Positions 10,341 to 19,676 of a DNA stretch of 25,621 nt are shown one piece after another (position 1 is the stretch's first letter; each line of letters starts with the position of its first letter). Under the pieces are notes generated by a model. That model was not told the origin of the DNA. It made no database searches and was given only the letters and a program-made list of their open reading frames with translations. Source of the DNA: Fragilaria crotonensis (Eukaryota > Bacillariophyta > Fragilariophyceae > Fragilariales > Fragilariaceae). The stretch covers positions 1-25,621 of the forward strand of contig JAKSYS010000788.1 of NCBI GenBank assembly GCA_022925895.1, given 5' to 3'. The position numbers were made by a program, and so were the translations under genes.

Positions 10341-10764
10341 TCAACAACTGGATGGTGCGAAACGTGTAATGTGGTATGCCGGTATGCCGGTATGCCTGAT
10401 ACAGCTGGTTTTTTGTTCGAGAGCCCTCAAATACGTTGTGTAAAATCTGTATGATACTACGTGCACAAATTCTATGTATGCATAGTAATACTGATGGGTG
10501 TCGAGTTTTGGCTGCCTCAGTGCCTCGAGCACAACAACAAAAATGCATAATCCACACAACCATAAATGCATAATCATCACACCTCATCATCCTGCTCCAC
10601 ATTAGTAGGCTTTGCCTCTTCAAATGAACCATTGACAAAGCCTTGATCAAAGTTGACAGCACACCTATGAGACTTGAATAGTTTTGTTAGCAGCAGGCCT
10701 TGATTTCTGAATACAGAAGTCCTTGATCTTCCAGACTTGCAGATGCTTCTTAATCATGCTGTTG

Positions 10765-11100
10765 TCATCTCTGGTGCTGCATCTCATAAACATGGTGGTA
10801 AGTAAAGATATAGGTGCGCGCTATTGCTGCAAACTTCCCCATGCATTCCTCTGTCAACTCATTCATTAGACATGTAGAATCTCTTACAAGTTGATTGAAA
10901 TTCTCTCGTCCCCTCTTTTGAGATACAGGAAGACATTGGTAGAATGACTTTGCATGACCCCAGCTACATTTGATGCCTTCCCCTGCTAGCTCGGCATGGA
11001 ACTTTGGAGTTAAAAGAACCTGGACCCCAAGCTGTGATCCTAAAAATTGTTGTGCAGTTTCTTCATCATCCTTGAATCAAAACATTTGGCAATGAGCTTT
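10765..11100 (-). pseudogene. C-terminal DDE-type transposase fragment
   Basis: The minus strand from about 11070 to the TGA at 10765-10767 is open and reads PKFHAELAGEGIKCSWGHAK, followed by a helical segment (NELTEECMGKFAAIARTYIF). The pattern P-K-F-H-x-E-L-x(4)-I-x(3)-W-G matches the end of DDE transposase/integrase-like endonucleases (compare P-x-x-x-x-E-L-N-P-I-E-x-x-W), with the usual catalytic NPIE reading GEGI. There is no start codon, so this is a continuation of the pieces at 11119-12075. The family assignment is from motif memory only. Confidence 0.5.
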
Positions 11101-11118
11101 TGTGACAAATACTTTAAG

Positions 11119-12075
11119 TCACTGTTCACTGATATTGGATCTGTCATGCCTTCCAAAGTGTGCTTCTCTAACAATTGAGGATTGAGCAGCCCTCTCTCCC
11201 ACAAAAGATGGAGCAGGCCTCAAGACTTTCCTTTTTTGCTTATCAACCTGCTTGTGAGTTTCAATATCATTATCTCTTGCCCAATCTTGAAGTTCTGCTT
11301 TGGTTAAACCTTGCTTCTGTTGTAGCATCACACCTGCTCTGTTGAGTTCTTTGCTTTGGTTAAACCTTGCTTCTGTTGTAGCATCACACCTGCTCTGTTG
11401 AGTTCTTTGGGTATCTTCTTTGTTTTTCTGCAACCTTGCTTTTCCCTGTTGTTTTATCATGTTGGTGCAGGTCTTGTTGAGCTGGTGTCAAGTACCATGG
11501 ACCACAGTCATCAGCCTTAAACACCATTGACTGTGTGTTGCCAACGCCCAGATAACCATTATGTCTCTCACTTGTTGTCTTGCTCCTCCTCAGTACTAGT
11601 GTATTGACATTCTGAGAGCACTGAGGGCACTGTCGCGTTTGTGAGCATGCCCATGTGAATGATCAAACAAGAAAACGAGATACTTGGATTCAGAACTTGG
11701 ACACAATCAACTTCATCCTCTAATTGTAAAACCATATGGTATGAGTTCCAGTATCCCTTGTTGTTGATGCCAATGAACAAGTATTTCACTAAAGGAGACT
11801 CTTTCAAATTCAGCTTTCTTGATTTCCATTGCAGTTGTTGTATCTCTGTAAGATCCACCACCAAGTGCTGTCATTTGTCTTGCCATATTGACTTTTGCTA
11901 ACTCATCTGCTGTCATCTTCCTTCCAAAGCCAAACTCATGTGATACAAAGGCTGACAACATGTAACCATCCCTCTCCAACTTTGGCAAAAGAGGCACCTG
12001 CCCTTTCGGACCAATCCATTGATTTGAAGAAAGGAGGTACTGAGCTAACTCCAATTCATCTTGGCCAGTTATCAT
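11119..12075 (-). pseudogene. Decayed transposase, central region in several frames
   Basis: In minus-strand order the pieces are: 11713-12075 (MTADELAKVNMARQMTALGG, then YRDTTTAMEIKKAEFE), 11568-11864 (YLFIGINNKGYWNSYHMVLQ, then EVDCVQVLNPS), about 11390-11560 (NGYLGVGNTQSMVFKADDCG, then PWYLTP) and 11119-11460 (GLTKAELQDWARDNDIETH, then KVLRPAPSFVGERAA). The order and motifs (a GYW block, a region where the catalytic DHS is expected but not seen, QSMVF, then the PKFHxEL end) are those of one DDE-type transposon protein broken by at least three frameshifts. A 56-bp tandem duplication at 11297-11408 causes one of them. It is not functional as it stands. Confidence 0.5.
11297..11408. repeat. 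56-bp tandem duplication inside the transposase remnant
   Basis: GCTTTGGTTAAACCTTGCTT starts at 11297 and again at 11353; the two copies are nearly identical to about 11408. The period of 56 is not a multiple of three, so it shifts the frame: the same bases are read as NRAGVMLQQKQGLTKA in one copy and QSRCDATTEARFNQSKEL in the other. Confidence 0.85.
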
Positions 12076-12409
12076 GAGCAGCCTCGTTAATGATGAAACT
12101 CAAATGCTGGTCGTTGCTTCAATATATCACGGTGCCTCATCTGATGTGTTGATTCTTGATATACAATTTTTCCAATAGTAGTCAATGTGAATCTCGATTT
12201 AATTCTCATCACTTATAATATCATAGTAGTTGTGCCCAAGTTCTGTCCAAAGTTTTGATTGCATTAGCTTCACTCAAAGGAAGCTGAATCCAACACCGAT
12301 GCGACAGCATAGCTCAAGCGCTGATAGATAGTTCTCGCAGAACAAGTATAGATGTGCTACGACGTCTTCACGTTCATGACCGTCGACGTAGAAACACTTT
12401 CTTGCATGC
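12076..12409. other. No gene seen between transposase remnant and tandem repeat
   Basis: AT-rich sequence with no supported coding frame, motif or repeat. Confidence 0.3.
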
Positions 12410-12585
12410 CATACTAAATCCTAGCAATTGCATCCAGCGCGATGATATTGTGAAGCTTATGTTTTTAAGCCTATGTGCACATAGGAACAATTCATGTCAT
12501 ACTACATCCTAGCAACTGCATCCAGTGCTATGTTGTTGTGGAGCTAATGGTTTTAAGCCAATGTGCACATTGGAACAATTCATGA
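12410..12585. repeat. Two diverged 88-bp tandem units, each with a 16-bp palindrome
   Basis: Units 12410-12497 and 12498-12585 share CATACTA(A/C)ATCCTAGCAA at the start and GGAACAATTCATG at the end. Each has a perfect 16-base palindrome: CCTATGTGCACATAGG at 12470-12485 and CCAATGTGCACATTGG at 12558-12573. The two palindromes differ by paired changes that keep the symmetry. Confidence 0.8.
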
Positions 12586-13173
12586 TGCCATCACCATCTT
12601 GATTGTTGTCGGCAAGAAGATTGCTATTAGGATACCTGGTACTAGAAGGAGTAGTACAAGTGTTTGGACTCGAGGGTGTTGTCGTTGCCGATTCACTTTC
12701 CACAACGTAGCAAGTTTTGGGATGACAGCAGAATGGATGAATTGATAAACTGCTTCGATTGACAAATGCGACAAATTCTTTACTCTGAATGCAACCATCT
12801 GCTCTTTTGCACATGGATACACTACAAGAAGACGTGGAAGAGGTTGCTTGCCATACTGAACATACAAGTTTGGGTGCGGGAATGCTTCAAACTTCCTGAA
12901 GATGATATTCCTCCTTGAAATGGTTTTATAGAAAGTAGCCTGCTCCATTCAGAATATGTTCAAGAAAAGCTTGCAAACCTCTTTGCAGCTGTCAAGTGTT
13001 TGGGGGAAATTCCCTTGGGTGCTGTGGTTAACAATTCCTTGAGCCATTTGGGAGAACAAATTTCTGATGGCACTGACTGCATACCAGAATATATGAAATT
13101 GAAATTTAGGTATAAATGATTGAGTGTTAGCAAAGTCACTTTGAAGAAGGCACTCATTTGTACAAGTGTGCAT
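12509..13173 (-). pseudogene. Coding-like remnants, function unknown
   Basis: Overlapping minus-strand open stretches (12580-12948, 12509-12814, 12949-13173) have protein-like pieces such as FPHPNLYVQYGKQPLPRLLV and KWLKELLTTAPKGISPKHL, and a Ser/Thr/Pro-rich part (ESATTTPSSPNTCTTPSSTR). They lie upstream of the transposase remnant on the same strand and may belong to it. No domain is recognised and the correct frame is not clear. Confidence 0.25.
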
Positions 13174-14076
13174 TATTCTGCTGTAAAGAATAAGTCATTG
13201 TTCTTTATCGCAAAATGGCAATAAGCATTATGATCATGGGAACATGACAAAATTACATCATTTGTGAATCAACTTGGATTTGAAAGTGGGACTCAACTTG
13301 ACATAACTTGGAATCCATGTCAACAAGATGTACAGCCAATGTCAGACGTCCAAGTTTCATAACCATTTATGGAAACCAGCATTGTTCTGACTGCGTATGG
13401 ATGCAAATCACATATATCTATACTCAACCCTTGAGAAATGTTTATCCATAAACTATTTGAAGGAATAGGCATTACATGTTTGGCCCTCAAATGGTCAGGC
13501 AAAATGGATAGTGACTGGCTGAGAAATGACGTCATATTAACCTAATGAAAGTTGGGCACTACTTTTATAGGAGAGACAAATTTCTCGGCATAAGGTATTG
13601 TAGCGTACAAAAAAGGTTGTGTAAAGCAACGTCAGAATAGGCATCAGTAGAAATACAAAGTTGTGGTAGTACAGTACACCAGCCAAAGTATGCAGAAAGA
13701 AGATGGTAGAAGATTGTCAGAAAAGTTGATCTGATCACCTGCCAAGCATGTACAGTATGTTGTGATTCTTGGTTAGGACACAAGGCATTCAGAGAAGAGG
13801 CACTATGGAGGATGGTGATGGATAGGGCTGTGAAGGCAGTTGAATGGTGCTGTTTGTGCTTAGAGTGCAATGAAAACAGATGATGACGAGATGAATTAGA
13901 CATTTGGCAGCAAATCCAAAGTTGAGAGCCATTCATCCAAGAGGAATTTATGCCTTAAAGAGTTTGAGCATGTGGGACTTGTAAAGAGAATGCCAGTCAG
14001 CTTGCTCACTGAATGAACAGAATCCACCATGGATGGTGTTGAGTGCAGAAAACTGGAATGAAAGACTGAACATAAT
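13174..14076. other. No gene that can be supported
   Basis: Short minus-strand open frames occur (13320-13535, 13565-13936), but they have no recognisable domain or repeated structure. Composition resembles the transposon debris on either side. Confidence 0.3.
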
Positions 14077-14470
14077 TCAAAAACTTTCACTGCAAATTGT
14101 GTATATGCGAACAACATGACACTGCTCCTGCTGGTGCTGATGAGGATCAAGAAGGGCATCATGAGTGATGATGAAGAAGGAATCATGCAGGCTCTCTTCT
14201 TGTTGGAAGGCCAGCTCATCCCTTCCTGCAAATTCAAGCTGCTTTCCTTTTTGGTCAACCTCCCTTGTCTTCTGCTGCACCTTTCGGAGTTGGTTAACTG
14301 CCTACTCGTACAACTGCTTCCTCACTCTTCCCTGGTGCAGCATCTGAGCAATGCCAGCACCTGGTGCACCTGATGCATCTTGCATTGTCAGCACTCCACC
14401 AAGCAGTGGCATTGGTGAAATCCTAGTGCTGCCAACAATAAATCTGTATTGCTTCCCCTTGTCCATTCAT
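14077..14470 (-). pseudogene. Coding-like remnant at the 5' side of the decayed transposon proteins
   Basis: On the minus strand KQYRFIVGSTRISPMPLLGG, then VLTMQDASGAPGAGIAQML, then AVNQLRKVQQKTREVD and KQLEFAGRDELAFQQEES read almost continuously, with one in-frame stop between MLHQGRVRKQLYE and AVNQLRK. The second half looks like a charged helix. No family is recognised; by position it may be the N-terminus of the transposon protein ending at 10765. Confidence 0.3.
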
Positions 14471-14790
14471 CTCAAAGACTTGCAGTCTGGGAGAAACGAT
14501 TGTTGAATAATCTGAGGAGCAACAAATGAATCAACAAAAACAATTGATGAGAATGAGAGCAATATCATGAGAATGAAAAGCAAGTTGACTTATATGACAA
14601 GGCTGTACTGCAAGCCATATTCGGAGTTGGATCGCAATAGCCACGGAACGAATTTATGACTCATGTCAGCTTTCTTGCCGAAATAATGCATGGTGCCGTC
14701 GTGCGTACATACACGATATTGAAATCGGCACAGTAGTACTAGGTACTAGGCGTCTCGACAGTAGCACTTGTAGCGCTCGGACTCTCGATC

Positions 14791-14795
14791 CTTGG
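14791..14795. repeat. Target-site duplication of the Copia element, left copy (CTTGG)
   Basis: CTTGG directly precedes the left LTR and is repeated at 21005-21009 directly after the right LTR. Five bases is the usual Ty1/copia duplication. It fixes the LTR ends. Confidence 0.9.
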
Positions 14796-14935
14796 TATTG
14801 AAGAGGTAGATGACGTTCAAACGGTGAGCTACATAAATTATGATTGACTCGATATTTGAGTGGACCTGGACTCGGTCATTGGAATGCAATGACCCTCCGG
14901 GTTATCCGACTGTGGGATGCCCGGGGATAACAACA
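14796..14935 (-). repeat. 3' LTR of the Copia element, 140 bp
   Basis: Identical to 20867-21004 except for two extra bases (CT) near 14865. In element orientation it starts TGTTGTTATCCCC and ends CCTCTTCAATA. It contains the last codons of pol, whose TAA (14838-14840) is followed directly by TTTATGTAGCTC (14826-14837). Confidence 0.95.
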
Positions 14936-16928
14936 CACCCTCACCAGGGTCCACAGTAGAGATTGCCAGTGCCGTTGGCGGAAGCTCGGTATCGGCAAGA
15001 CAATCAAAATAGTTCTTTGTAGGATTTGTAGGCGCATACAAGTACGAAGAACAAATGGCCTGATGATGGGAGGCCGGATGATGTTTGGAAAAATAATCGG
15101 CGCGGTTTGTTTTTCCACTGCGCCAGTAAATGCGAAATTGACCCTGGCGTACGCGATCGCGGACCCAGTAAAAACGCATGTCAACAGCCTTGGAGCGTTT
15201 TTGCTTGACGGTGTCGGTGGCGATGCCACTAGCAGTGTTGTTGTCGGTGGCCATAGGCGTCGCGGGCTGCGGATGGCCCATTTCTTCAAGCGCGATCCGA
15301 AGTGGGCACGCTTCCTTGCCGTTGTGAAAGAGGGCACCAAGTTCGGCCTCGGCAGCGCTGGACAATACCTCGCGCATAATGTGGCACTGAACGTGCACGG
15401 CGCCATTGGGTTTGAAGGCGTCGCCGGCGTGGGCAGGTGTGTTGGTTAAATAAAAATACCCTGCTGCGCGTGAACGTGCTTTGACAACGGACAAGTACGA
15501 GGCGTCGCTCTCAACGGCAAGGACCATGTCGCTGGCAGTGAAGCGGACGGAGGCGTCGGGATGCGTGGCGCAATAATTCAACAGCTGGGAGAGTTTCTCC
15601 ATTGTGGCTTTGGTACCGTTGGATTGTTCGGTGGCTAATTCACCGATGGCTGTAAGCATGGTGGAATCAATCGCCCGTGCGTAAAATAACAGCGTGCCGA
15701 GGACCTCAAGAATACGAGTTTTGTCGCCAGCATCGAGCGAGGGCGCGTCGTCGGGCACAGGAGCGAATTGCGTTTTGGCGCCATACGTGGGGCATTGCCA
15801 CGGATGCGGCGAATGTTCCGCTTTGATCGGCGCAACGTGTTGGAACCGTTGCAGCGCGCGGGCAATGTACCCGGGCATGGAGATATCGCAGGTGCGGTTT
15901 GCATAGTCCCAGGCGAGGGTTAAGCCGCAGTATCGAGTGCCGTCCCAGTCGACGCTGACTTGATAGTGTTGCTCGAGCGTGGCAATCAAGTGGTCGGCGT
16001 CCGCTTGAGAAGTGTAGCGGACGCCAAAGTCATCGACGACGAGGCTGAAGAGGATGTCACGCGACGTATGGCGCCACAGCCCGGGCGTAAGGGCGACGGG
16101 ATGGTACCCGTGAGGCGCCAAGAACTTGATGAGTTGGTCGTTGGCGAGGCGGCCTGCCTGTGGAAGGCCATACATACCGCGCCGAATTTCGACAAACACG
16201 TGGCCGTTGTGAACTAATGGGAGCAACTCGTAGAGCTCCATAATGACATCGGGAATCATGCTGATGGGAATGCGCATGTATTCGTATCGTGACATTGGCG
16301 TTCCAAGGTAAAAATCCTTGAGATCGGTCGCCATGAACTTGGCGTTGGGTGTGGAGAGGACACTGTTGAAGAGTAATTTAGCCGTCATCAGATCGGCGGT
16401 CTTTGTACTCACATCAAACGGATAGTCAACTTTGTCGCCGCCGACGGTCCAGCGGACGTGGCGTGGGTTGGCTTTCTCGGGACGCGAGGCAACAACGACG
16501 CGTAAGTACGTAGCTTTGCGATCCGCCGGAATAGCAGACACGGGAATAAAGTGCATGGTGTTGGTGCCTTTGACGTCGCCGTAGCCTTGCGCGAGGCGCC
16601 CGATTTCTTCGGCATTGGAAAGTTGCCACAACGGACCTTCGCTGCACTGGCTGAGCTCGCGGTATTCGGCGAGCTTCCCGGTGTCGGGGTTGAACGCGTT
16701 ACCGTGGAACGCGCAAGGAACGAGGGGGCTGGGAGTGGCCGTGGGAGGAACCTGTGCAGCATCGAGGATGAGCGCGCGTGCGGTCGCAGCAACGTGGTTG
16801 AGCGTGCGTCGGGCGTTGGCACGTGTGCCATGGCGGTGTGTCGGTGGCGCGCGGCGCGGGGAAGCTGGGGGCGCCGTCACGTTGAGCTTGGTGGGGTGGA
16901 CTGTTTTGGACGCGAGGCCTGGCGGTGT
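14838..16928 (-). CDS. Copia pol: reverse transcriptase and RNase H
   Basis: This part copies the element RNA into DNA and removes the RNA strand. It begins directly after the TGA at 16929-16931 and is open for about 697 codons. A GTG at 16878-16880 is only a formal start; the region would be translated as part of gag-pol. Counting from that GTG, ATDLKDFYLGTP (184-195) holds the first catalytic Asp region, RRGMYGLPQAGR lies at about 233-244, and the catalytic VVDDFG at 281-286. Diatom Copia enzymes often have VDDFG in place of the classical YVDD. RNase H follows with VESDASY, AEAELGAL and ATDNNTA supplying its Asp/Glu/Asp. The last 32 or so codons lie inside the 3' LTR. There is no internal break, so the domain itself could be intact. 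Confidence 0.93.
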   Translation of the reverse strand, partial: TPPGLASKTVHPTKLNVTAPPASPRRAPPTHRHGTRANARRTLNHVAATARALILDAAQVPPTATPSPLVPCAFHGNAFNPDTGKLAEYRELSQCSEGPLWQLSNAEEIGRLAQGYGDVKGTNTMHFIPVSAIPADRKATYLRVVVASRPEKANPRHVRWTVGGDKVDYPFDVSTKTADLMTAKLLFNSVLSTPNAKFMATDLKDFYLGTPMSRYEYMRIPISMIPDVIMELYELLPLVHNGHVFVEIRRGMYGLPQAGRLANDQLIKFLAPHGYHPVALTPGLWRHTSRDILFSLVVDDFGVRYTSQADADHLIATLEQHYQVSVDWDGTRYCGLTLAWDYANRTCDISMPGYIARALQRFQHVAPIKAEHSPHPWQCPTYGAKTQFAPVPDDAPSLDAGDKTRILEVLGTLLFYARAIDSTMLTAIGELATEQSNGTKATMEKLSQLLNYCATHPDASVRFTASDMVLAVESDASYLSVVKARSRAAGYFYLTNTPAHAGDAFKPNGAVHVQCHIMREVLSSAAEAELGALFHNGKEACPLRIALEEMGHPQPATPMATDNNTASGIATDTVKQKRSKAVDMRFYWVRDRVRQGQFRIYWRSGKTNRADYFSKHHPASHHQAICSSYLYAPTNPTKNYFDCLADTELPPTALAISTVDPGEGVLLSPGIPQSDNPEGHCIPMTESRSTQISSQS
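14936..14946 (-). other. Polypurine tract of the Copia element
   Basis: Minus-strand GGTGAGGGTG lies directly upstream of the TGTTG start of the 3' LTR, where plus-strand DNA priming takes place. Purine-rich with two T interruptions. Confidence 0.55.
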
Positions 16929-16931
16929 TCA
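16929..16931 (-). other. In-frame TGA between integrase and reverse transcriptase
   Basis: CAC CCC TGA ACA CCG interrupts a frame that is otherwise continuous from integrase into reverse transcriptase. A CGA codon would need only a C-to-T change at a CpG. Confidence 0.8.
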
Positions 16932-18399
16932 GGGGTGGCGGCGGGCAGAGCGGCGGCGTCGTTCGACAATGGTGTCGGACGGCAAGGGAGCAAACTGGAC
17001 ATGGCGCGGGGCGGCGGGGAATGGAGGAGGCGACACGGGCATGGTGTTCGTGGGTGGTAACACCCTCAGAGGTGCAGCCGGCGGCGCCACAGACACGTCG
17101 GGAGGCATGCTCGCGGCGATGGTTGGGGTCGCCACCCTCAGTGGTATAGCCGTGGCGGAGACAAACGGATTGCCGGTCGGAGGAGCCGCAAGTGACGTGA
17201 GCACGCTGGTGAGTTGGAGAAGGACTTGATGATGACTGTCCGTGAGCGGTGCTAACGGGGACCCCGGCGACGGATGTTGGAGCGCGGTGAGAATGTCGTG
17301 AACGCCGGCCAAGATAAGGTCATTGGACGACGCTAACGGCATGGTGATGTTCTTGGTGGGAAACCACGAAAGGGTGTCGCAAATACGCGAGCAACGGGTG
17401 TCCCAGAGCCAAACGGTGTAACACCGATAGGACTCGAGGGCGGGGCCCGTGTACCATCCATCGGCGCCGTGGGGCGACCACGTGGTTCGTTCGGCGGGTT
17501 TGATATGAACGAGGACTCGAATCCCGGGTGGGGCAATCGGAGTACGATTGAAGTCGACGACGCCGTGGAGTTGGGCATGCGCGGACAACCGTGGATTAAT
17601 CCGCGAACCGCGAAGGAGGTTGAGCGTGAGTTCAGCCTGTGGTAACAACTTGTCCCATAAATGGAGCGGGAAGTTCTTATCGACGCTGCATAAGCCAGCG
17701 ATGAAATGATTTTTGAACGTGCGGATTGCGCGTTCGGCAGCATTCCGGCGATGCATCCCCGGGGGAACGAGTTGAAAGTCGATGGCCTCGGCGGTCAAAA
17801 ATTGTTTGAGCGCGGTGGTACATTCATTGTCCAAGCGGTGCAACCGTGGGCGCATACCCGCAGCGACAAGGCGTGCGTGGAGCACTTTGAAGGCGGTGAG
17901 AATGCACGGGCCGGTGCGATTGCGCATGGGTTCGACCAAAATACTGTTGCTGTCGTAGTCGTACAGCACCAGTATGTAATTGTTGCCGGTGCTGGACGCG
18001 ACGATAAATTTACCAGTTTGGTCGGTGTGAATTTGGCCCGTGGCGGGTTCCACGATCGCCGCAAAGCACTGATGGGTACGGTGGTTGTCGGGGTCGCTGG
18101 TTGGGAACCGGCACAACTCGTCATCAGTTCTAAGGGGAGTCGGGTCGGCGGGTGGCGACGTGGAGGCCTTCTTGGTGGAACGCTGGTTCTGCCGCGTTTG
18201 ATCGAGGTGGCCTTTGACCATAGCCACTGAGTGCGGAGGATGCGTGCGCAACTTACGTGCCGTGAGGCCGAGAAAGTTGGGGAGGTATCCGCGCTCGAGG
18301 GCGCCGTGCAGGGTGGAAAGGGCGGGCGAGAACAGCGCCGCATGCGCAAACGCGACGAGCTTGCTGGGGGAAGCAGAGTGCACGGCGGCGGCGCAACTA
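16932..18399 (-). CDS. Copia pol: integrase
   Basis: Integrase inserts the cDNA into the host genome. The region reads on from the downstream edge of the nested element. SPALSTLHGALERGYLPNF and GHLDQTRQN are diatom Copia signatures before the core. The DDE triad is visible as HTDQTGKF (Asp at about 18023), RLDNE (Asp at about 17831) and NAAERAIRTF (Glu at about 17735). A Pro/Ala/Thr-rich linker (17000-17250) leads to the TGA at 16929. The open frame formally starts with ATG at 18435-18437, but the first residues come from the nested element and not from pol. The N-terminal end of the original protein is on the other side of that insertion. Confidence 0.92.
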
Positions 18400-19106
18400 C
18401 CGTATTTCTCGGTGTCCTGTCTACACCAAATGTACAAAAAAAATGGCGAGTGGAGACAGGACTCCGAGTATTTGCCCTACGACAGACATACGTTTTGCGT
18501 ATTAATTGCTTGTAAAATTTGTATTCGTGCCTTGGCCTCCACCCTTATTAAAACATAAATCTATCGCATTTCAAAGAACGTCTTCACAATGTCCCCAGTC
18601 CATAAGACCAACATGAGACGTGATGATAGGCAATAAGGCAATAGAATGCGCAGAGGATGGTCATTCCATGTGCTGTCATATGTTAACTAATCGTTGTTTT
18701 CGACGCGGATATAGCATTGGATGCAAAAAGCGGTCAGGGTCAGATAAACGTCAGGGACAAACAATGGTTGTGATTTGTCACTCAGGCTTCTGGCTCGACA
18801 TCGACCTTGTCTGAATTTGCATGTATACATCCTATACGTTCGTTATTGGTTGATAGGACAAGGAATGAGTGTCTGTATTGAACGATCATACTCGGAACAT
18901 GTGAGTTGGACCAAGATATCTCCATTTTGTTGAGCATGACTCCCCTATCATGTCGTATATCAATTTGTTCGTCTCAATGTCCTTAACAAATTTGCTAAGT
19001 ACAACAAAAGCTGTAGATGCCTTGACGAGAAGATACGAGTAAATGTACATAAATTTTGCCCTGTGTAGACAGGACAACGAGGGAGACACGACACCGAGAA
19101 ATACGG
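18400..19106. mobile_element. Nested non-autonomous inverted-repeat DNA element, 707 bp
   Basis: CCGTATTTCTCGGTG at 18400-18414 is matched by its exact reverse complement at 19092-19106. A second block, TGTCCTGTCTACAC (18414-18427), matches GTGTAGACAGGACA (19062-19075); on the right the two blocks are separated by 16 extra bases. Both ends are flanked by TA (18398-18399 and 19107-19108), which suggests a Tc1/mariner-like TA duplication, although a TT duplication two bases further out also fits. Removing the element plus two bases restores the pol frame. No transposase is encoded. A third degenerate copy of the end (GGAGACAGGACTCCGAGTAT) starts near 18453. Confidence 0.8.
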
Positions 19107-19676
19107 TAGAACAGGAAACAAGAGAACATGCCGCGTGCTCGTCGGGTGGCAATGCACGCGCCGCGGACGCGACCACACCAGGGGGGACCAAGCTGAGATG
19201 CCATAATCCGGTGGACGGAGTGCGTTCGCCAGTGAGAAGAAGATGATCACCTTGATGGACGGTGACCGTGGCGGCGTCGAACGTGACGCGGCACCCGGAA
19301 TCGCAGAGTTGCCCCATGGAGAGTAAGGAAACGTGGGCAAGGGCGGGTACAATGTGCACGTGGCGGGCGGCGAGTGGAAGAGTTGGCAAATCGAGCTCCG
19401 CCTCATGCGTGGAATACATGAGAGTGCCGTTAGGTTGCGGATTCCGATGGGCTTGGTGGTTGGGCGTTTGTTGATGACATGGGCATCGACCGTACAAAAG
19501 TGGGCGGTGCAGCCGCTGTCGGCGATTGCGTGAGTATCAGGAGGGATGACGGTGGGGGGACCTATAGCACTAACTGTAGTGAAACAACTAAAACGACCAG
19601 GCTCGTTACTAGTAACGTTAGACAGTGGTGGTAGAAGCTCGGCAGCAGCAGCAACGAGAATAGGCTCCCCGCGTCG
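19107..19676 (-). CDS. Copia pol: protease and N-terminal integrase region, frameshifted
   Basis: Directly after the gag stop the same frame continues into ELLPPLSNVTSNEPGRF and then the aspartic protease motif IADSGCTAHFC (catalytic Asp codon 19518-19520). It runs to PIGIR near 19433, where one base is missing from a C run (element strand). The next frame carries NGTLMYSTHEAELDLPTLP, RHVHIVPALAHVSLLSMGQL and CDSGCRVTFD as far as LVSCS at the edge of the nested element. Protease would cut the gag-pol polyprotein. The frameshift separates the active-site half from the rest. Confidence 0.85.

Noticed and set aside
18886-19108. Extension of the protease-region frame (KFMYIYSYLLVKAS and onward) as a novel C-terminal protein
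   Set aside because: It is read-through into the nested inverted-repeat element and stops by chance.
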